Shown piece after piece: positions 1 through 8,549 of a stretch of DNA of 53,415 nt. Location of the stretch: the NCBI GenBank assembly GCA_900549995.1, contig URQQ01000032.1:1-53415 (forward strand), given 5' to 3'. Within the stretch, counting starts at the first letter, position 1. Every line of letters begins with the position of its first letter. This DNA comes from an uncultured Lachnospiraceae bacterium (lineage in GTDB: Bacteria > Bacillota > Clostridia > Lachnospirales > Lachnospiraceae). The position numbers and the translations under genes were made by a program. Under the pieces are notes generated by a model. It was not told the DNA's origin and searched no databases. It saw nothing but the letters and a program-made list of their open reading frames with translations.

Positions 1-1
1 G

Positions 2-49
2 TCCCTCATGAGTGAGGGATTCAGGGAGTTGAAGTGGACTTGTCCACTT
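2..49. other. Tandem hairpins at the window edge
   Basis: Two perfect short inverted repeats stand side by side: arms of 7 at 2-8/13-19 and of 7-8 at 32-38/43-49, the second followed by a T-rich stretch. They may be the terminator of a gene lying before the window. Nothing coding is seen from 1 to 231. Confidence 0.4.
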
Positions 50-176
50 TGTTCTTTCCTATATTGACAGGCAGAGGTGCAATTAGAACAATTCCGGATG
101 TCAACATGAAAGATACGTAAAGCTATAAAATGTTCTCAACATTTAAAGATTCAGAAAACTGTACACCGTAACTTTA

Positions 177-185
177 TGTTATACT
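177..185 (+). promoter_or_regulatory. Putative extended -10 promoter of dnaE
   Basis: TGTTATACT is a TGn-extended -10 box about 47 bases before the dnaE start. No good -35 hexamer is present at the usual distance, which fits an extended -10 promoter. Confidence 0.4.
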
Positions 186-231
186 ATATGTAGTCAATGG
201 ATTTGACGGACAGACAGGAAAGGATAAATTT

Positions 232-3200
232 ATGAATTTTACGCATTTACACGTCCATACAGAGTACAGTCTGTTAGACGGTTCAAATAAAATAAAAGAA
301 TATGTACACCGGGTGAAGGAACTGGGTATGAACAGTGCCGCGATCACAGACCATGGCGTCATGTATGGTGTAATTGACTTCTACCGTGCGGCAAAAGCGG
401 AAGGGATCAATCCGGTGATCGGCTGTGAAGTATATGTTGCACCGGGCTCCAGGTTCGAAAAAGAGGCGGGGGCGTCGGAAGACCGATATTACCATCTCGT
501 ACTTCTTGCTGAGAATAACAAAGGATACGAGAATCTGATGAAGATTGTCTCGAAAGGGTTTGTCGAAGGGTATTACTATAAGCCAAGGGTAGACCTTGAA
601 CTTCTCAGGGAATACCATGAGGGGCTTATTGCGCTGAGCGCATGCCTGGCGGGAGAAGTGCAGAAGAACCTTGCCCGCGGGATGTATGAGGAGGGCGTGA
701 AGTCAGCCAGAAGATATGAAGAAATCTTCGGCAAGGGCAATTTCTTTCTGGAACTGCAGGATCATGGAATTCCGGACCAGTCGTATGTGAATCCGCAGCT
801 TCTTCGGATGTCTGAGGAGACCGGCATTGAACTTGTAGCCACGAACGATGTACATTACACATACGCGGATGATGTGAAGCCGCATGATATACTTCTTTGT
901 CTGCAGACCGGCAAGAAACTGGCGGATGAGAACCGCATGAGATATGAGGGAGGACAGTATTATGTGAAATCCCCCGAGGAAATGGCCGATCTGTTCCCTT
1001 ATGCACTGAACGCGCTTGAAAATACGCAGAAAATTGCGGACAGGTGCCATGTTGAGATCGAATTCGGAGTCACAAAACTTCCAAAATACGATGTCCCGGA
1101 AGGATATACTTCCTGGGAATATTTAAATAAACTGTGTTTTGACGGATTAACAAAACATTATGGCGATCCGGGGGAAGATCTGAAAGAACGTCTCCGCTAT
1201 GAGCTGGATGTCATTCATACGATGGGGTACGTGGACTATTTCCTGATTGTATGGGATTTTATCAACTATGCCAAGAGACATGATATCATGGTTGGGCCGG
1301 GCCGTGGATCAGCGGCCGGAAGTATTGTTTCTTACTGCCTTGAGATCACGAATATAGACCCGATCCGGTATAATCTGCTCTTTGAGCGGTTCCTGAATCC
1401 TGAGCGTGTGTCCATGCCCGATATTGATATTGACTTCTGTTTCGAAAGACGTCAGGAAGTCATCGACTACGTTGTGCGCAAGTACGGGAAGGACCGGGTG
1501 GTTCAGATTGTCACATTCGGTACACTGGCGGCGCGAGGTGTATTAAGAGACGTCGGGCGAGTTATGGATCTGCCGTACGCGCTGGTGGACTCGATTGCGA
1601 AAATGGTTCCGACGGAGCTGAACATTACGCTTGACAAAGCGCTGCAGACGAACCGTGACTTAAAGAACCTCTATGAATCAGATGAACAGGTCAAAGAACT
1701 GATTGATATGGCAAGAAGGCTGGAAGGTCTTCCAAGACATACTTCCATGCATGCGGCGGGAGTTGTGATCAGCCAGAAATCTGTGGACGAGTATGTTCCG
1801 CTGTCGCTGGCATCGGATGGTTCTGTCGTGACACAGTTTACAATGACGACACTGGAAGAGCTCGGACTTCTGAAGATGGATTTCCTGGGACTTCGTACGC
1901 TGACAGTGATCCAGAATGCGGTCAATATTGTAAAGGAAAGTACAGGCCGGGAACTTGACATGGAGAACATTGATTACAATGATCCCAAAGTGCTTGAGAT
2001 GGTCGGAAACGGTAAGACGGACGGTGTGTTCCAGCTGGAAAGTGCCGGGATGAAGAGCTTTATGAAAGAGCTGAAGCCGCAGAGCCTGGAAGATGTGATC
2101 GCCGGAATCTCCCTGTACCGCCCGGGACCGATGGATTTCATTCCGCAGTACGTCAAGGGGAAGAATACTTCGGGGAAGATCACGTACGAATGCCCGCAGC
2201 TGGAGCCGATACTTTCCCCGACGTATGGATGTATCGTCTATCAGGAACAGGTAATGCAGATTGTGCGTGATCTTGCGGGATACACGCTCGGGCGGAGCGA
2301 CCTTCTAAGGCGTGCCATGTCGAAGAAGAAAGCCGACGTGATGGCGAAAGAACGGCAGAGCTTCGTGTACGGCAATCCGGAGGAAAATGTACCGGGATGT
2401 GTGGCAAATGGGATTGATGAGAAGACTGCCAATCATATTTACGATGAGATGACGGATTTTGCCAAGTACGCGTTTAACAAGTCCCATGCGGCTGCATATG
2501 CGGTTGTTTCTTACCAGACAGCGTATCTGAAATACTATTATCCGGTGGAATTCATGGCGGCGCTTATGACTTCGGTCATTGATAACCCTGGGAAAGTGGA
2601 AGAGTATATCTACGCCTGCCGGCAGATGGGAATCAAGATCCTTCCGCCGGATATCAATAAGGGAACCGGTAATTTCTCTGTGGATCATGGCGATATACGC
2701 TATGGGCTTGCGGCGATCAAAAGTGTCGGGAAGCCTGTGATCGAGGCTGTGATAGAAGAACGAAAAGCAGGAGGAGATTTCCGCACACTGAAAGATTTTA
2801 TAGAGAGAATGTCCGGGAAAGAAGCGAATAAGCGTACCATTGAAAACTTTATAAAATCAGGGGCATTTGACGGTCTGAACGGGACAAGAAAACAGTTCAT
2901 GATGATCTATGTCAAAATCGTTGACCAGGTGAATCAGGAGAGAAAATACTCAATGACAGGGCAGATGTCACTGTTTGATATGGTCGATGACGAGATGAAA
3001 GAGGAATTTGACATCAAACTTCCGGACGTGGGAGAGTATGAAAAAGAAACGCTGCTCGCCTTTGAAAAAGAAGTGCTCGGAGTGTATATCAGCGGTCATC
3101 CGCTGGAAAAATACGAAGAGAAATGGAAACGGAATATTTCCGCCACTTCTCTGGACTTCCAGATTGAGGATGAGAGCCACAGGACAAAAGTGCGGGATGG

Positions 3201-3705
3201 TGCCAGGGAAATTATCGGAGGGATGATCACATCCAAGACGATCAAATATACAAAGACAAATAAAACAATGGCATTTATTACGCTGGAAGACCTTCTTGGC
3301 ACCGTCGAAGTTGTCATATTCCCGAGAGATTATGAAAAGAACAGGCAGTATCTGGAAGAGGATCAGAAAGTGTTTGTCAAAGGGAAGGTATCAGAAGAGG
3401 ATGACAGCCCAAGCAAACTGATCTGTGAATCTGTCATTCCATTTGAACAGACGAAGAAGGAACTTTGGGTCCAGTATGGGGATAAGGCAGAATATCTGAG
3501 AGAAGAACCGCACCTGTTCTCTATGATGTCAGATTCCGAAGGGGACGTGGAAGTTGTTATTTACTGCAAGGCAGAAAAGGCAGTAAAACGGCTTCCGAGA
3601 AACAGAAATGTGGCGGCGGATGAAAGGATTCTTGGCAGATTAACGGAAGCATACGGAGAAAGCCGTATAAAAGTCGTAGAAAAACCCATTGAAAAGAGTA
3701 TCTAA
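232..3705 (+). CDS. dnaE: DNA polymerase III alpha subunit (DnaE type)
   Basis: Replicative C-family DNA polymerase, 1157 residues, the usual length for Firmicute DnaE. The N-terminal PHP domain opens with HLHVHTEYSLLDG (residues 5-17) with the metal-binding His pair. The palm carries PDIDIDF with catalytic aspartates 397 and 399, followed by the finger and tandem-HhH regions. An OB-fold (about residues 990-1035, GGMITSKTIKYT...EVVIFP) lies near the C-terminus. It has no 3'-5' exonuclease insertion, so it is DnaE rather than PolC. The start is set by AGGAAAGGA about 10 bases upstream. In low-GC Firmicutes DnaE acts beside PolC, extending primers mainly on the lagging strand; that role is inferred from the family. 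Confidence 0.97.
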   Translation: MNFTHLHVHTEYSLLDGSNKIKEYVHRVKELGMNSAAITDHGVMYGVIDFYRAAKAEGINPVIGCEVYVAPGSRFEKEAGASEDRYYHLVLLAENNKGYENLMKIVSKGFVEGYYYKPRVDLELLREYHEGLIALSACLAGEVQKNLARGMYEEGVKSARRYEEIFGKGNFFLELQDHGIPDQSYVNPQLLRMSEETGIELVATNDVHYTYADDVKPHDILLCLQTGKKLADENRMRYEGGQYYVKSPEEMADLFPYALNALENTQKIADRCHVEIEFGVTKLPKYDVPEGYTSWEYLNKLCFDGLTKHYGDPGEDLKERLRYELDVIHTMGYVDYFLIVWDFINYAKRHDIMVGPGRGSAAGSIVSYCLEITNIDPIRYNLLFERFLNPERVSMPDIDIDFCFERRQEVIDYVVRKYGKDRVVQIVTFGTLAARGVLRDVGRVMDLPYALVDSIAKMVPTELNITLDKALQTNRDLKNLYESDEQVKELIDMARRLEGLPRHTSMHAAGVVISQKSVDEYVPLSLASDGSVVTQFTMTTLEELGLLKMDFLGLRTLTVIQNAVNIVKESTGRELDMENIDYNDPKVLEMVGNGKTDGVFQLESAGMKSFMKELKPQSLEDVIAGISLYRPGPMDFIPQYVKGKNTSGKITYECPQLEPILSPTYGCIVYQEQVMQIVRDLAGYTLGRSDLLRRAMSKKKADVMAKERQSFVYGNPEENVPGCVANGIDEKTANHIYDEMTDFAKYAFNKSHAAAYAVVSYQTAYLKYYYPVEFMAALMTSVIDNPGKVEEYIYACRQMGIKILPPDINKGTGNFSVDHGDIRYGLAAIKSVGKPVIEAVIEERKAGGDFRTLKDFIERMSGKEANKRTIENFIKSGAFDGLNGTRKQFMMIYVKIVDQVNQERKYSMTGQMSLFDMVDDEMKEEFDIKLPDVGEYEKETLLAFEKEVLGVYISGHPLEKYEEKWKRNISATSLDFQIEDESHRTKVRDGAREIIGGMITSKTIKYTKTNKTMAFITLEDLLGTVEVVIFPRDYEKNRQYLEEDQKVFVKGKVSEEDDSPSKLICESVIPFEQTKKELWVQYGDKAEYLREEPHLFSMMSDSEGDVEVVIYCKAEKAVKRLPRNRNVAADERILGRLTEAYGESRIKVVEKPIEKSI

Positions 3706-3717
3706 ATGTTATAAAAT
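3689..3717 (+). promoter_or_regulatory. Putative pfkA promoter
   Basis: TTGAAA (3689-3694), a 17-base spacer, then TAAAAT (3712-3717). It overlaps the dnaE stop codon and leaves a leader of about 95 bases before pfkA, so pfkA is probably transcribed separately. Confidence 0.45.
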
Positions 3718-3818
3718 GATGTAGAATGTGAAAATTTAAGCAAAGTTTAACTATTTGGCCTTTCAAGCTTTGAAGTTTTGGCGGGCTGAATAGTTTTTGA
3801 AAAAATGGAGGTAATAAC

Positions 3819-4796
3819 ATGGCAGAAAATAAGGTATCTACAATTGGTGTACTTACAAGCGGTGGAGATGCGCCGGGTATGAATGCGGCGATTCGTGCTG
3901 TTGTCAGAACTGCACTTGGCAAGGGATTGAAAGTAAAAGGTATCAAAAGAGGATATCAGGGGCTGTTAAATGAAGAGATTATTGATATGACAGCAAGATC
4001 TGTATCTGATACAATCCAGAGAGGCGGTACAATCTTACAGACAGCCCGCTGTAAGGAGATGCGTACAGAAGAAGGACAGAAGAAGGCAGCTGAAATCTGC
4101 CGCAAACACGGGATTGAGGGACTGGTAGTTATCGGCGGAGACGGTTCTTTTAAAGGTGCTCAGAAACTGGCGTCTCTTGGAATTAACACCATCGGCCTTC
4201 CGGGAACAATTGACCTTGATATTGCCTGTACAGAGTATACCATCGGATTCGATACCGCGGTAAATACAGCGATGGAAGCAATTGATAAGGTACGTGATAC
4301 ATCGACATCCCACGAAAGATGCAGTATCGTGGAAGTTATGGGACGTGACGCAGGATACCTTGCACTGTGGTGCGGTATTGCCAACGGTGCAGAAAGAATT
4401 CTGATGCCTGAGGAACATGACTACAGTGAAGAGGCAATCATTGAGGATATCATTGAATGCAGAAAACGTGGAAAGAAACATTATATCATTATCAATGCAG
4501 AAGGTGTCGGCGATTCCATCAACATGGCAAAACGTATCGAGGCTGCAACTGGTATGGAGACAAGAGCGACAGTACTTGGACACATGCAGCGCGGAGGAAG
4601 CCCGACATGTAAAGACAGAGTTTACGCGTCCATTATGGGGGCGATGGCAGTAGATCTTCTCTGTGATGGAGCGACAAACCGTGTGGTTGGTTACAGACAC
4701 GGAGAATATATTGATTTCGATATTGATGAGGCTCTTGCAATGGATAAGAAAATTCCGGATTACCAGTATCAGGTTGCGAAGGATCTTGCACTGTAA
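3819..4796 (+). CDS. pfkA: ATP-dependent 6-phosphofructokinase
   Basis: Phosphorylates fructose 6-phosphate to fructose 1,6-bisphosphate, the committed step of glycolysis; cytoplasmic. It has 325 residues, like bacterial PfkA. Seen are the N-terminal TSGGDAPGMNAAIR phosphate loop, GGDGS at residues 106-110 (the Gly form typical of ATP rather than pyrophosphate users) and PGTIDLD at 128-134 holding the catalytic Asp. MGRDAGYLAL and GHMQRGGSPT complete the substrate sites. The Leu inside TIDLD replaces the Asn of the E. coli enzyme but leaves the two aspartates in place. GGAGG lies 8 bases before the ATG. Confidence 0.96.
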   Translation: MAENKVSTIGVLTSGGDAPGMNAAIRAVVRTALGKGLKVKGIKRGYQGLLNEEIIDMTARSVSDTIQRGGTILQTARCKEMRTEEGQKKAAEICRKHGIEGLVVIGGDGSFKGAQKLASLGINTIGLPGTIDLDIACTEYTIGFDTAVNTAMEAIDKVRDTSTSHERCSIVEVMGRDAGYLALWCGIANGAERILMPEEHDYSEEAIIEDIIECRKRGKKHYIIINAEGVGDSINMAKRIEAATGMETRATVLGHMQRGGSPTCKDRVYASIMGAMAVDLLCDGATNRVVGYRHGEYIDFDIDEALAMDKKIPDYQYQVAKDLAL

Positions 4797-4822
4797 GAAG
4801 CGCTGTACAAAAGAAAGAAGAA

Positions 4823-4866
4823 CAAAGGACAGGGAATTTCCATCGGAAATGTTTCTGTCCTTTTCT
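4823..4866 (+). terminator. Intrinsic terminator after pfkA
   Basis: AAAGGACAG pairs with CTGTCCTTT, continued by an inner ATTTCC/GGAAAT stem, and runs into TTTT. It lies 27 bases after the pfkA stop. Confidence 0.75.
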
Positions 4867-4882
4867 ATATCTGAAACAGATC

Positions 4883-4911
4883 TTGAAATGTCTTTGCAGA
4901 AACGGTACAAT
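4883..4911 (+). promoter_or_regulatory. Putative murI promoter
   Basis: TTGAAA (4883-4888), 17 bases, TACAAT (4906-4911), directly after the pfkA terminator and about 30 bases before murI. Confidence 0.6.
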
Positions 4912-4941
4912 AGGAAAGAGTATAGAATCCTAAAGGAGTAA

Positions 4942-5775
4942 ATGATTGTGAGTATAGATAATAACAGGACAGCGCCGGTGGGGGTCTTTGATTCCGGTGT
5001 CGGCGGACTGACGGTGGCAAGGGAGATTATGCGGCAGCTTCCGCATGAGAATCTGGTATATTTTGGCGACACGGCCAGAGTGCCTTACGGCAGCAAATCA
5101 CAGAATACGATCATCCGTTATTCAAGACAGATTATCCGATTTCTGAAGACAAAAAATGTAAAAGCAATTGTGATAGCGTGTAACACAGCGAGTGCCCTGG
5201 CGCTTGATGTCGTGCGGCAGGAGACAGACCTTCCGGTCATGGGGGTTGTGGTTCCGGGAGCACGTGCGGCGGTGGCGGCGACCGAAAGCGGCAAGGTCGG
5301 AGTGATTGGAACTGAGGCGACAGTACAGAGCCGGATGTATTCACAGATTATAAAGGAATACAATCCAAAGATCTCTGTGACAGGTAAGTCCTGCCCTCTT
5401 TTTGTACCTCTTGTGGAGGAAGGGTTCGCGAAGCATAAAGTCACATGGGAGATTATCGACTATTATCTGGCAGAAATGAAAGAATCAGACATCGATACCA
5501 TGATCCTGGGATGCACACACTACCCGCTGCTGAGATCAAGAATCAGGGAATATATGGGGGATAAAATCCACCTGGTGAATCCGGCCTATGAGACTGCAAT
5601 GGATCTGAAGAATCTGCTGGAAGCAAAAGGAATGTCTAATCTGGAGAGTGAAGCGCTCCATGCATCCTACGAGTTTTATGTAAGTGATGCGGCTGACAAG
5701 TTCAAGCAGTTTGCAAATTCGATCCTTCCATATGATATCGAGACAACACAGCAAATCAACATAGAAGAATATTAG
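4942..5775 (+). CDS. murI: Glutamate racemase
   Basis: Converts L- to D-glutamate for peptidoglycan stem peptides. The family signatures are all present: FDSGVGGLT near the N-terminus, the first catalytic cysteine in VIACNTAS and the second in ILGCTHYPLL, giving the two-cysteine acid/base pair. Length (277) is normal. The start is ambiguous: AAAGGAG (4932-4938) is only 3 bases from ATG 4942 but 9 from GTG 4948, so GTG 4948 (MSIDNNRT...) may be the true start. The next gene begins 8 bases after the stop, so the two are probably co-transcribed. Confidence 0.95.
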   Translation: MIVSIDNNRTAPVGVFDSGVGGLTVAREIMRQLPHENLVYFGDTARVPYGSKSQNTIIRYSRQIIRFLKTKNVKAIVIACNTASALALDVVRQETDLPVMGVVVPGARAAVAATESGKVGVIGTEATVQSRMYSQIIKEYNPKISVTGKSCPLFVPLVEEGFAKHKVTWEIIDYYLAEMKESDIDTMILGCTHYPLLRSRIREYMGDKIHLVNPAYETAMDLKNLLEAKGMSNLESEALHASYEFYVSDAADKFKQFANSILPYDIETTQQINIEEY

Positions 5776-5783
5776 GTGAAGAT

Positions 5784-6239
5784 ATGACGAAAGATGTAAT
5801 TGTAAGTATATCCGGGCTGCAGATAGAAGTGATGGAAGAAGAGGGTGTGAAAAATGAACCGATTGAAGTTGTTACTCCGGCTCAGTATTTCTTCAAAAAC
5901 GGGAAACATTATATCCTGTATGACGAAGTTACGGAAGGGATACCGGGAAATACAAAGAACAAAATTAAAATCACGGATCAGACGGTTGAGATCATGAAAA
6001 GCGGCGTGACAAACGCGCATATGACTTTTGAGAAAAACAAACAGAATCTCACTTATTATGAGACACCTTACGGGCAGATCCTTGTCACAGTGAACACAAC
6101 AGAACTGGTTATTGAAGAAACAGAAGATGAGATTGATATAGTGATTGACTATCAGCTTGATATTAACCATGAGCCGCTGGCAGACTGCAATATCAGGATG
6201 AAGATTGCGTCCAAGATGGCCGGGAAGATTAAATTTTAG
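5784..6239 (+). CDS. DUF1934 (YwiB-like) beta-barrel protein
   Basis: A 151-residue protein recognised as the DUF1934 family of small calycin-like beta-barrels of unknown role, common in Firmicutes. It is rich in alternating beta-strand segments, starts KDVIVSISGLQIEV and ends with a second strand-rich block, and has no signal peptide or membrane segment. AGGTGA overlaps the murI stop and places the ATG 4 bases later, so it is translationally close to murI. Function is not known; linkage to murI may suggest a cell-envelope role, which is only inference. Confidence 0.8.
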   Translation: MTKDVIVSISGLQIEVMEEEGVKNEPIEVVTPAQYFFKNGKHYILYDEVTEGIPGNTKNKIKITDQTVEIMKSGVTNAHMTFEKNKQNLTYYETPYGQILVTVNTTELVIEETEDEIDIVIDYQLDINHEPLADCNIRMKIASKMAGKIKF

Positions 6240-6265
6240 ACAATCATCAGATTTTACGCAAAAGA

Positions 6266-6305
6266 AAAGGGAACATCCATAGAACGGATCTTCCCTCTTT
6301 TTTGT
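6266..6305. terminator. Bidirectional terminator between convergent genes
   Basis: GGGAACATCC (6269-6278) pairs with GGATCTTCCC (6286-6295) around a 7-base loop. An A-rich flank lies to the left and TTTTTT to the right. It serves the DUF1934 gene on plus and the small membrane protein gene on minus. Confidence 0.8.
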
Positions 6306-6748
6306 TATTTGGATTTTTTGAAACGGGCAAAGAAGCCTTTCTTTTTCTCAGGTGTCTCAAGTGCTCCGCGGACGCCTCTTACAGCAGTGATGTAAATTCC
6401 ACTGACAGTTGCTTTCACTTCCTTTTTCACCGGAATGAGCGGAAATACTTTTTCGTCGCACATCAGCGTCATCACCTTAGGACCTACCTTGGCTTTGACA
6501 ACCGGGACTTTTGCACGTCTGAGATATTTTGGAGTGTTGTCCACAACCATGGCCGGAAAACCTGCCTCTTTTAGTTTCATCCGTTTCTTATCGATAATCA
6601 GCATAGACACGGTTTGTGCTGCTGCTTCAAGCTGCTCCTGCTGTGCTGCCTGTTTTTTCTCTGCCTTTTTACCGAAGAAATACAGGGCAATCAATACGGC
6701 AATTAATACAATTAATACAATGATTAATATTTTTACTGCTAAACTCAC
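6305..6748 (-). CDS. Small single-pass membrane protein, function unknown
   Basis: Not recognised by name. Starting from GTG 6748 it is 147 residues: one hydrophobic helix (about residues 4-24) and a short basic/Ala-Gln-rich linker. A cytoplasmic domain follows (SMLIIDKKRMKLKEAGFP to VSGIYITAVRG), ending in a strongly basic tail. The GTG is chosen because AGGAGG lies 7 bases before it; a longer reading from 6808 has no ribosome site. No catalytic motif is visible. The gene stands alone and converges on the murI operon. Confidence 0.7.
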   Translation of the reverse strand: MSLAVKILIIVLIVLIAVLIALYFFGKKAEKKQAAQQEQLEAAAQTVSMLIIDKKRMKLKEAGFPAMVVDNTPKYLRRAKVPVVKAKVGPKVMTLMCDEKVFPLIPVKKEVKATVSGIYITAVRGVRGALETPEKKKGFFARFKKSK

Positions 6749-6779
6749 GGTACACCCTCCTAAATATTGCGATGCGAAT

Positions 6780-6808
6780 ATTGTATCATTGTTTTTGGCG
6801 AAGTGCAA
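6780..6808 (-). promoter_or_regulatory. Promoter of the small membrane protein gene
   Basis: Read on minus: TTGCAC (6808-6803), 17 bases, TACAAT (6785-6780), about 30 bases before the GTG start. Confidence 0.6.
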
Positions 6809-6848
6809 GCAGTTTGCGAGGATGAGGCCAGTTTTTTGCTTCAGGGGG

Positions 6849-6877
6849 TTACTTTTGATAAGGAAACTGGTTATAAT
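6849..6877 (+). promoter_or_regulatory. Putative cardiolipin synthase promoter
   Basis: TTACTT (6849-6854), 17 bases, TATAAT (6872-6877), 33 bases before the chosen start. It is divergent from the minus-strand promoter at 6780-6808. Confidence 0.55.
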
Positions 6878-6909
6878 AGAAAAATAGTGAAAGACTTGGA
6901 GTGAAAGAC

Positions 6910-8385
6910 ATGGCAGGGACTGTTTTTGACGGGATACAGACAGTATTTTGGTGGTTGATGGATCACCTTGTATTTATCAATATCCTGTTTTCGATTATTA
7001 TTATATTTTTTCAGCGCAAGGAGCCTACGACTGTGTGGGCCTGGCTTCTTGTGCTTTATTTTATACCGATTCTTGGATTCATACTGTACCTGATGCTCGG
7101 ACAGGATTACAGGAAGGACCGGATGTTCAAGATGAAAGGGATCGAAGGAGATGTAAAATCTGCGGTCAGGAAGCAGGAAGAATCCATCTACCGTAAGAAG
7201 CTGCGGATGAGAGACCCGGAGATGAACCGGTTCCAGAGCCTGATCCTGTATAATCTGAACGAAGAAGAGTCCGTGATTACGGATAATAATGATGTGAGAG
7301 TCTATACCGACGGCAGGGAGAAGTTCAATGCGCTGATTACGGAGATGGAACATGCGGTCAATTATATTCATATCGAATATTACATTATCCGCAATGATGA
7401 ACTGTGGGCAGAGATTGAAGAGGTTCTGGTAAGAAAGGTCAAACAGGGAGTTGAAATCCGGGTACTTTTCGACAGTATGGGCTGCAGGGAGATGCACAAG
7501 AAGGACTGGAAGCGTATGGAGGCCGCGGGAATCAAGGTGGCTGAATTCTTCCCGGCGATTCTTGGAAAGCTGCAGCTTCGGATCAATTACAGAAACCACC
7601 GCAAAATCGTGGTGATTGACGGAAGAATCGGATTTGTCGGTGGATTTAATGTGGGACGTGAGTATCTTGGGCTGAGTGAAAAGTTTGGTTATTGGAGGGA
7701 TACACATCTTTGCATTGAAGGCTCTGCTGTCACAACACTTGCCATGCGTTTTGTTCTGGACTGGAATTATGCGTCGAAGGAAAATCTGTTCCTGGAAGAC
7801 CGTCTGTATGACATTCCGGTCTATGTAAGAAATGGGAAGGATGCGGTACAGATTATATCAAGCGGCCCGGACTCCAAAAGTAAAGGGGTACGGAATAATT
7901 ACCTCCGTCTGATCAGTATGGCCAAGGATCATATCTATCTGCAGACGCCCTATTTTATCCCGGACGATTCGATATGGGATGCACTTCGGATTGCCGCCAG
8001 ATCAGGCGTTGACGTCAGAATTATGATTCCGTGTATGCCGGATCATCCGTTTGTTTATTGGGCAACCTATTCTTATATCGGGGATATGATTGACGCAGGT
8101 GCAAAGTGCTATATCTATAATAATGGATTTCTCCATGCGAAAGGCATAGCTGTAGACGGGCTCGTGAGCTGCTATGGCACCGCCAATATGGATATCCGCA
8201 GTTTCAAGCTGAATTTTGAGGTGAATGCAACCATTTACAGCGCCAGGACGACAAAAAAGCTTGAAGAAGCTTTCGAAAATGATATCCGCAAATCTACGCT
8301 GGTTACTGGCAGGATGTACAAAGAAAGAGGGCTGGTCATCAGAATAAAGGAACAGTTCTGCAGGCTGTTGTCACCGCTTCTGTAG
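6910..8385 (+). CDS. cls: Cardiolipin synthase, phospholipase D family
   Basis: Joins two phosphatidylglycerol molecules to form cardiolipin at the membrane. It has two N-terminal hydrophobic segments with the usual WAWLLVLYFIPILGF stretch. Two HKD motifs follow: HRKIVVIDGRIGFVGGFN from residue 230 and HAKGIAVDGLVSCYGTAN from residue 409, each with the Lys/Asp of the PLD active site. The 491-residue length is typical. ATG 6910 is preferred over the in-frame GTG 6901, because TTGGAG (6896-6901) lies 8 bases before the ATG and overlaps the GTG. Confidence 0.93.
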   Translation: MAGTVFDGIQTVFWWLMDHLVFINILFSIIIIFFQRKEPTTVWAWLLVLYFIPILGFILYLMLGQDYRKDRMFKMKGIEGDVKSAVRKQEESIYRKKLRMRDPEMNRFQSLILYNLNEEESVITDNNDVRVYTDGREKFNALITEMEHAVNYIHIEYYIIRNDELWAEIEEVLVRKVKQGVEIRVLFDSMGCREMHKKDWKRMEAAGIKVAEFFPAILGKLQLRINYRNHRKIVVIDGRIGFVGGFNVGREYLGLSEKFGYWRDTHLCIEGSAVTTLAMRFVLDWNYASKENLFLEDRLYDIPVYVRNGKDAVQIISSGPDSKSKGVRNNYLRLISMAKDHIYLQTPYFIPDDSIWDALRIAARSGVDVRIMIPCMPDHPFVYWATYSYIGDMIDAGAKCYIYNNGFLHAKGIAVDGLVSCYGTANMDIRSFKLNFEVNATIYSARTTKKLEEAFENDIRKSTLVTGRMYKERGLVIRIKEQFCRLLSPLL

Positions 8386-8411
8386 GAAACGGTGAATTTA
8401 TTGTGAATCTG

Positions 8412-8441
8412 TTTGCAAGTCTGTGGAATATGTGTTATAAC
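8412..8441 (+). promoter_or_regulatory. Putative promoter of the foldase lipoprotein gene
   Basis: TTTGCA (8412-8417), 18 bases, TATAAC (8436-8441). It leaves a leader of about 100 bases that contains the hairpin at 8502-8526. Confidence 0.4.
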
Positions 8442-8501
8442 GATAGAGTGTCTGTTCGTCATTGTGTATCGATGTCTCTGATGCAGAATTACAGGCGACA
8501 G

Positions 8502-8526
8502 AAAAGGCAGGATTACCTGCTTTTAA
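8502..8526 (+). terminator. Hairpin/terminator in the leader before the foldase gene
   Basis: AAAAGGCAGG and CCTGCTTTT form a stem with a one-base bulge and a 4-base loop, followed by an A/T stretch. It may end cls transcripts, or attenuate the next gene if the upstream promoter is used. Confidence 0.5.
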
Positions 8527-8549
8527 AAATATCATGCTGAGGTGAAAGA

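Noticed and set aside
4200..4220. PfkA active site reads TIDLD rather than TIDND
   Set aside because: Both catalytic aspartates and the ATP-type glycines remain; it looks like a normal variant in clostridial enzymes.
4035..5072. A 345-codon open frame on minus across pfkA and murI
   Set aside because: It lies opposite two well-supported genes, has no ribosome site or recognisable domain, and its composition is the mirror of pfkA coding.
6871..7707. A 278-codon minus-strand frame inside cls
   Set aside because: Shadow of the cardiolipin synthase gene; no family likeness.
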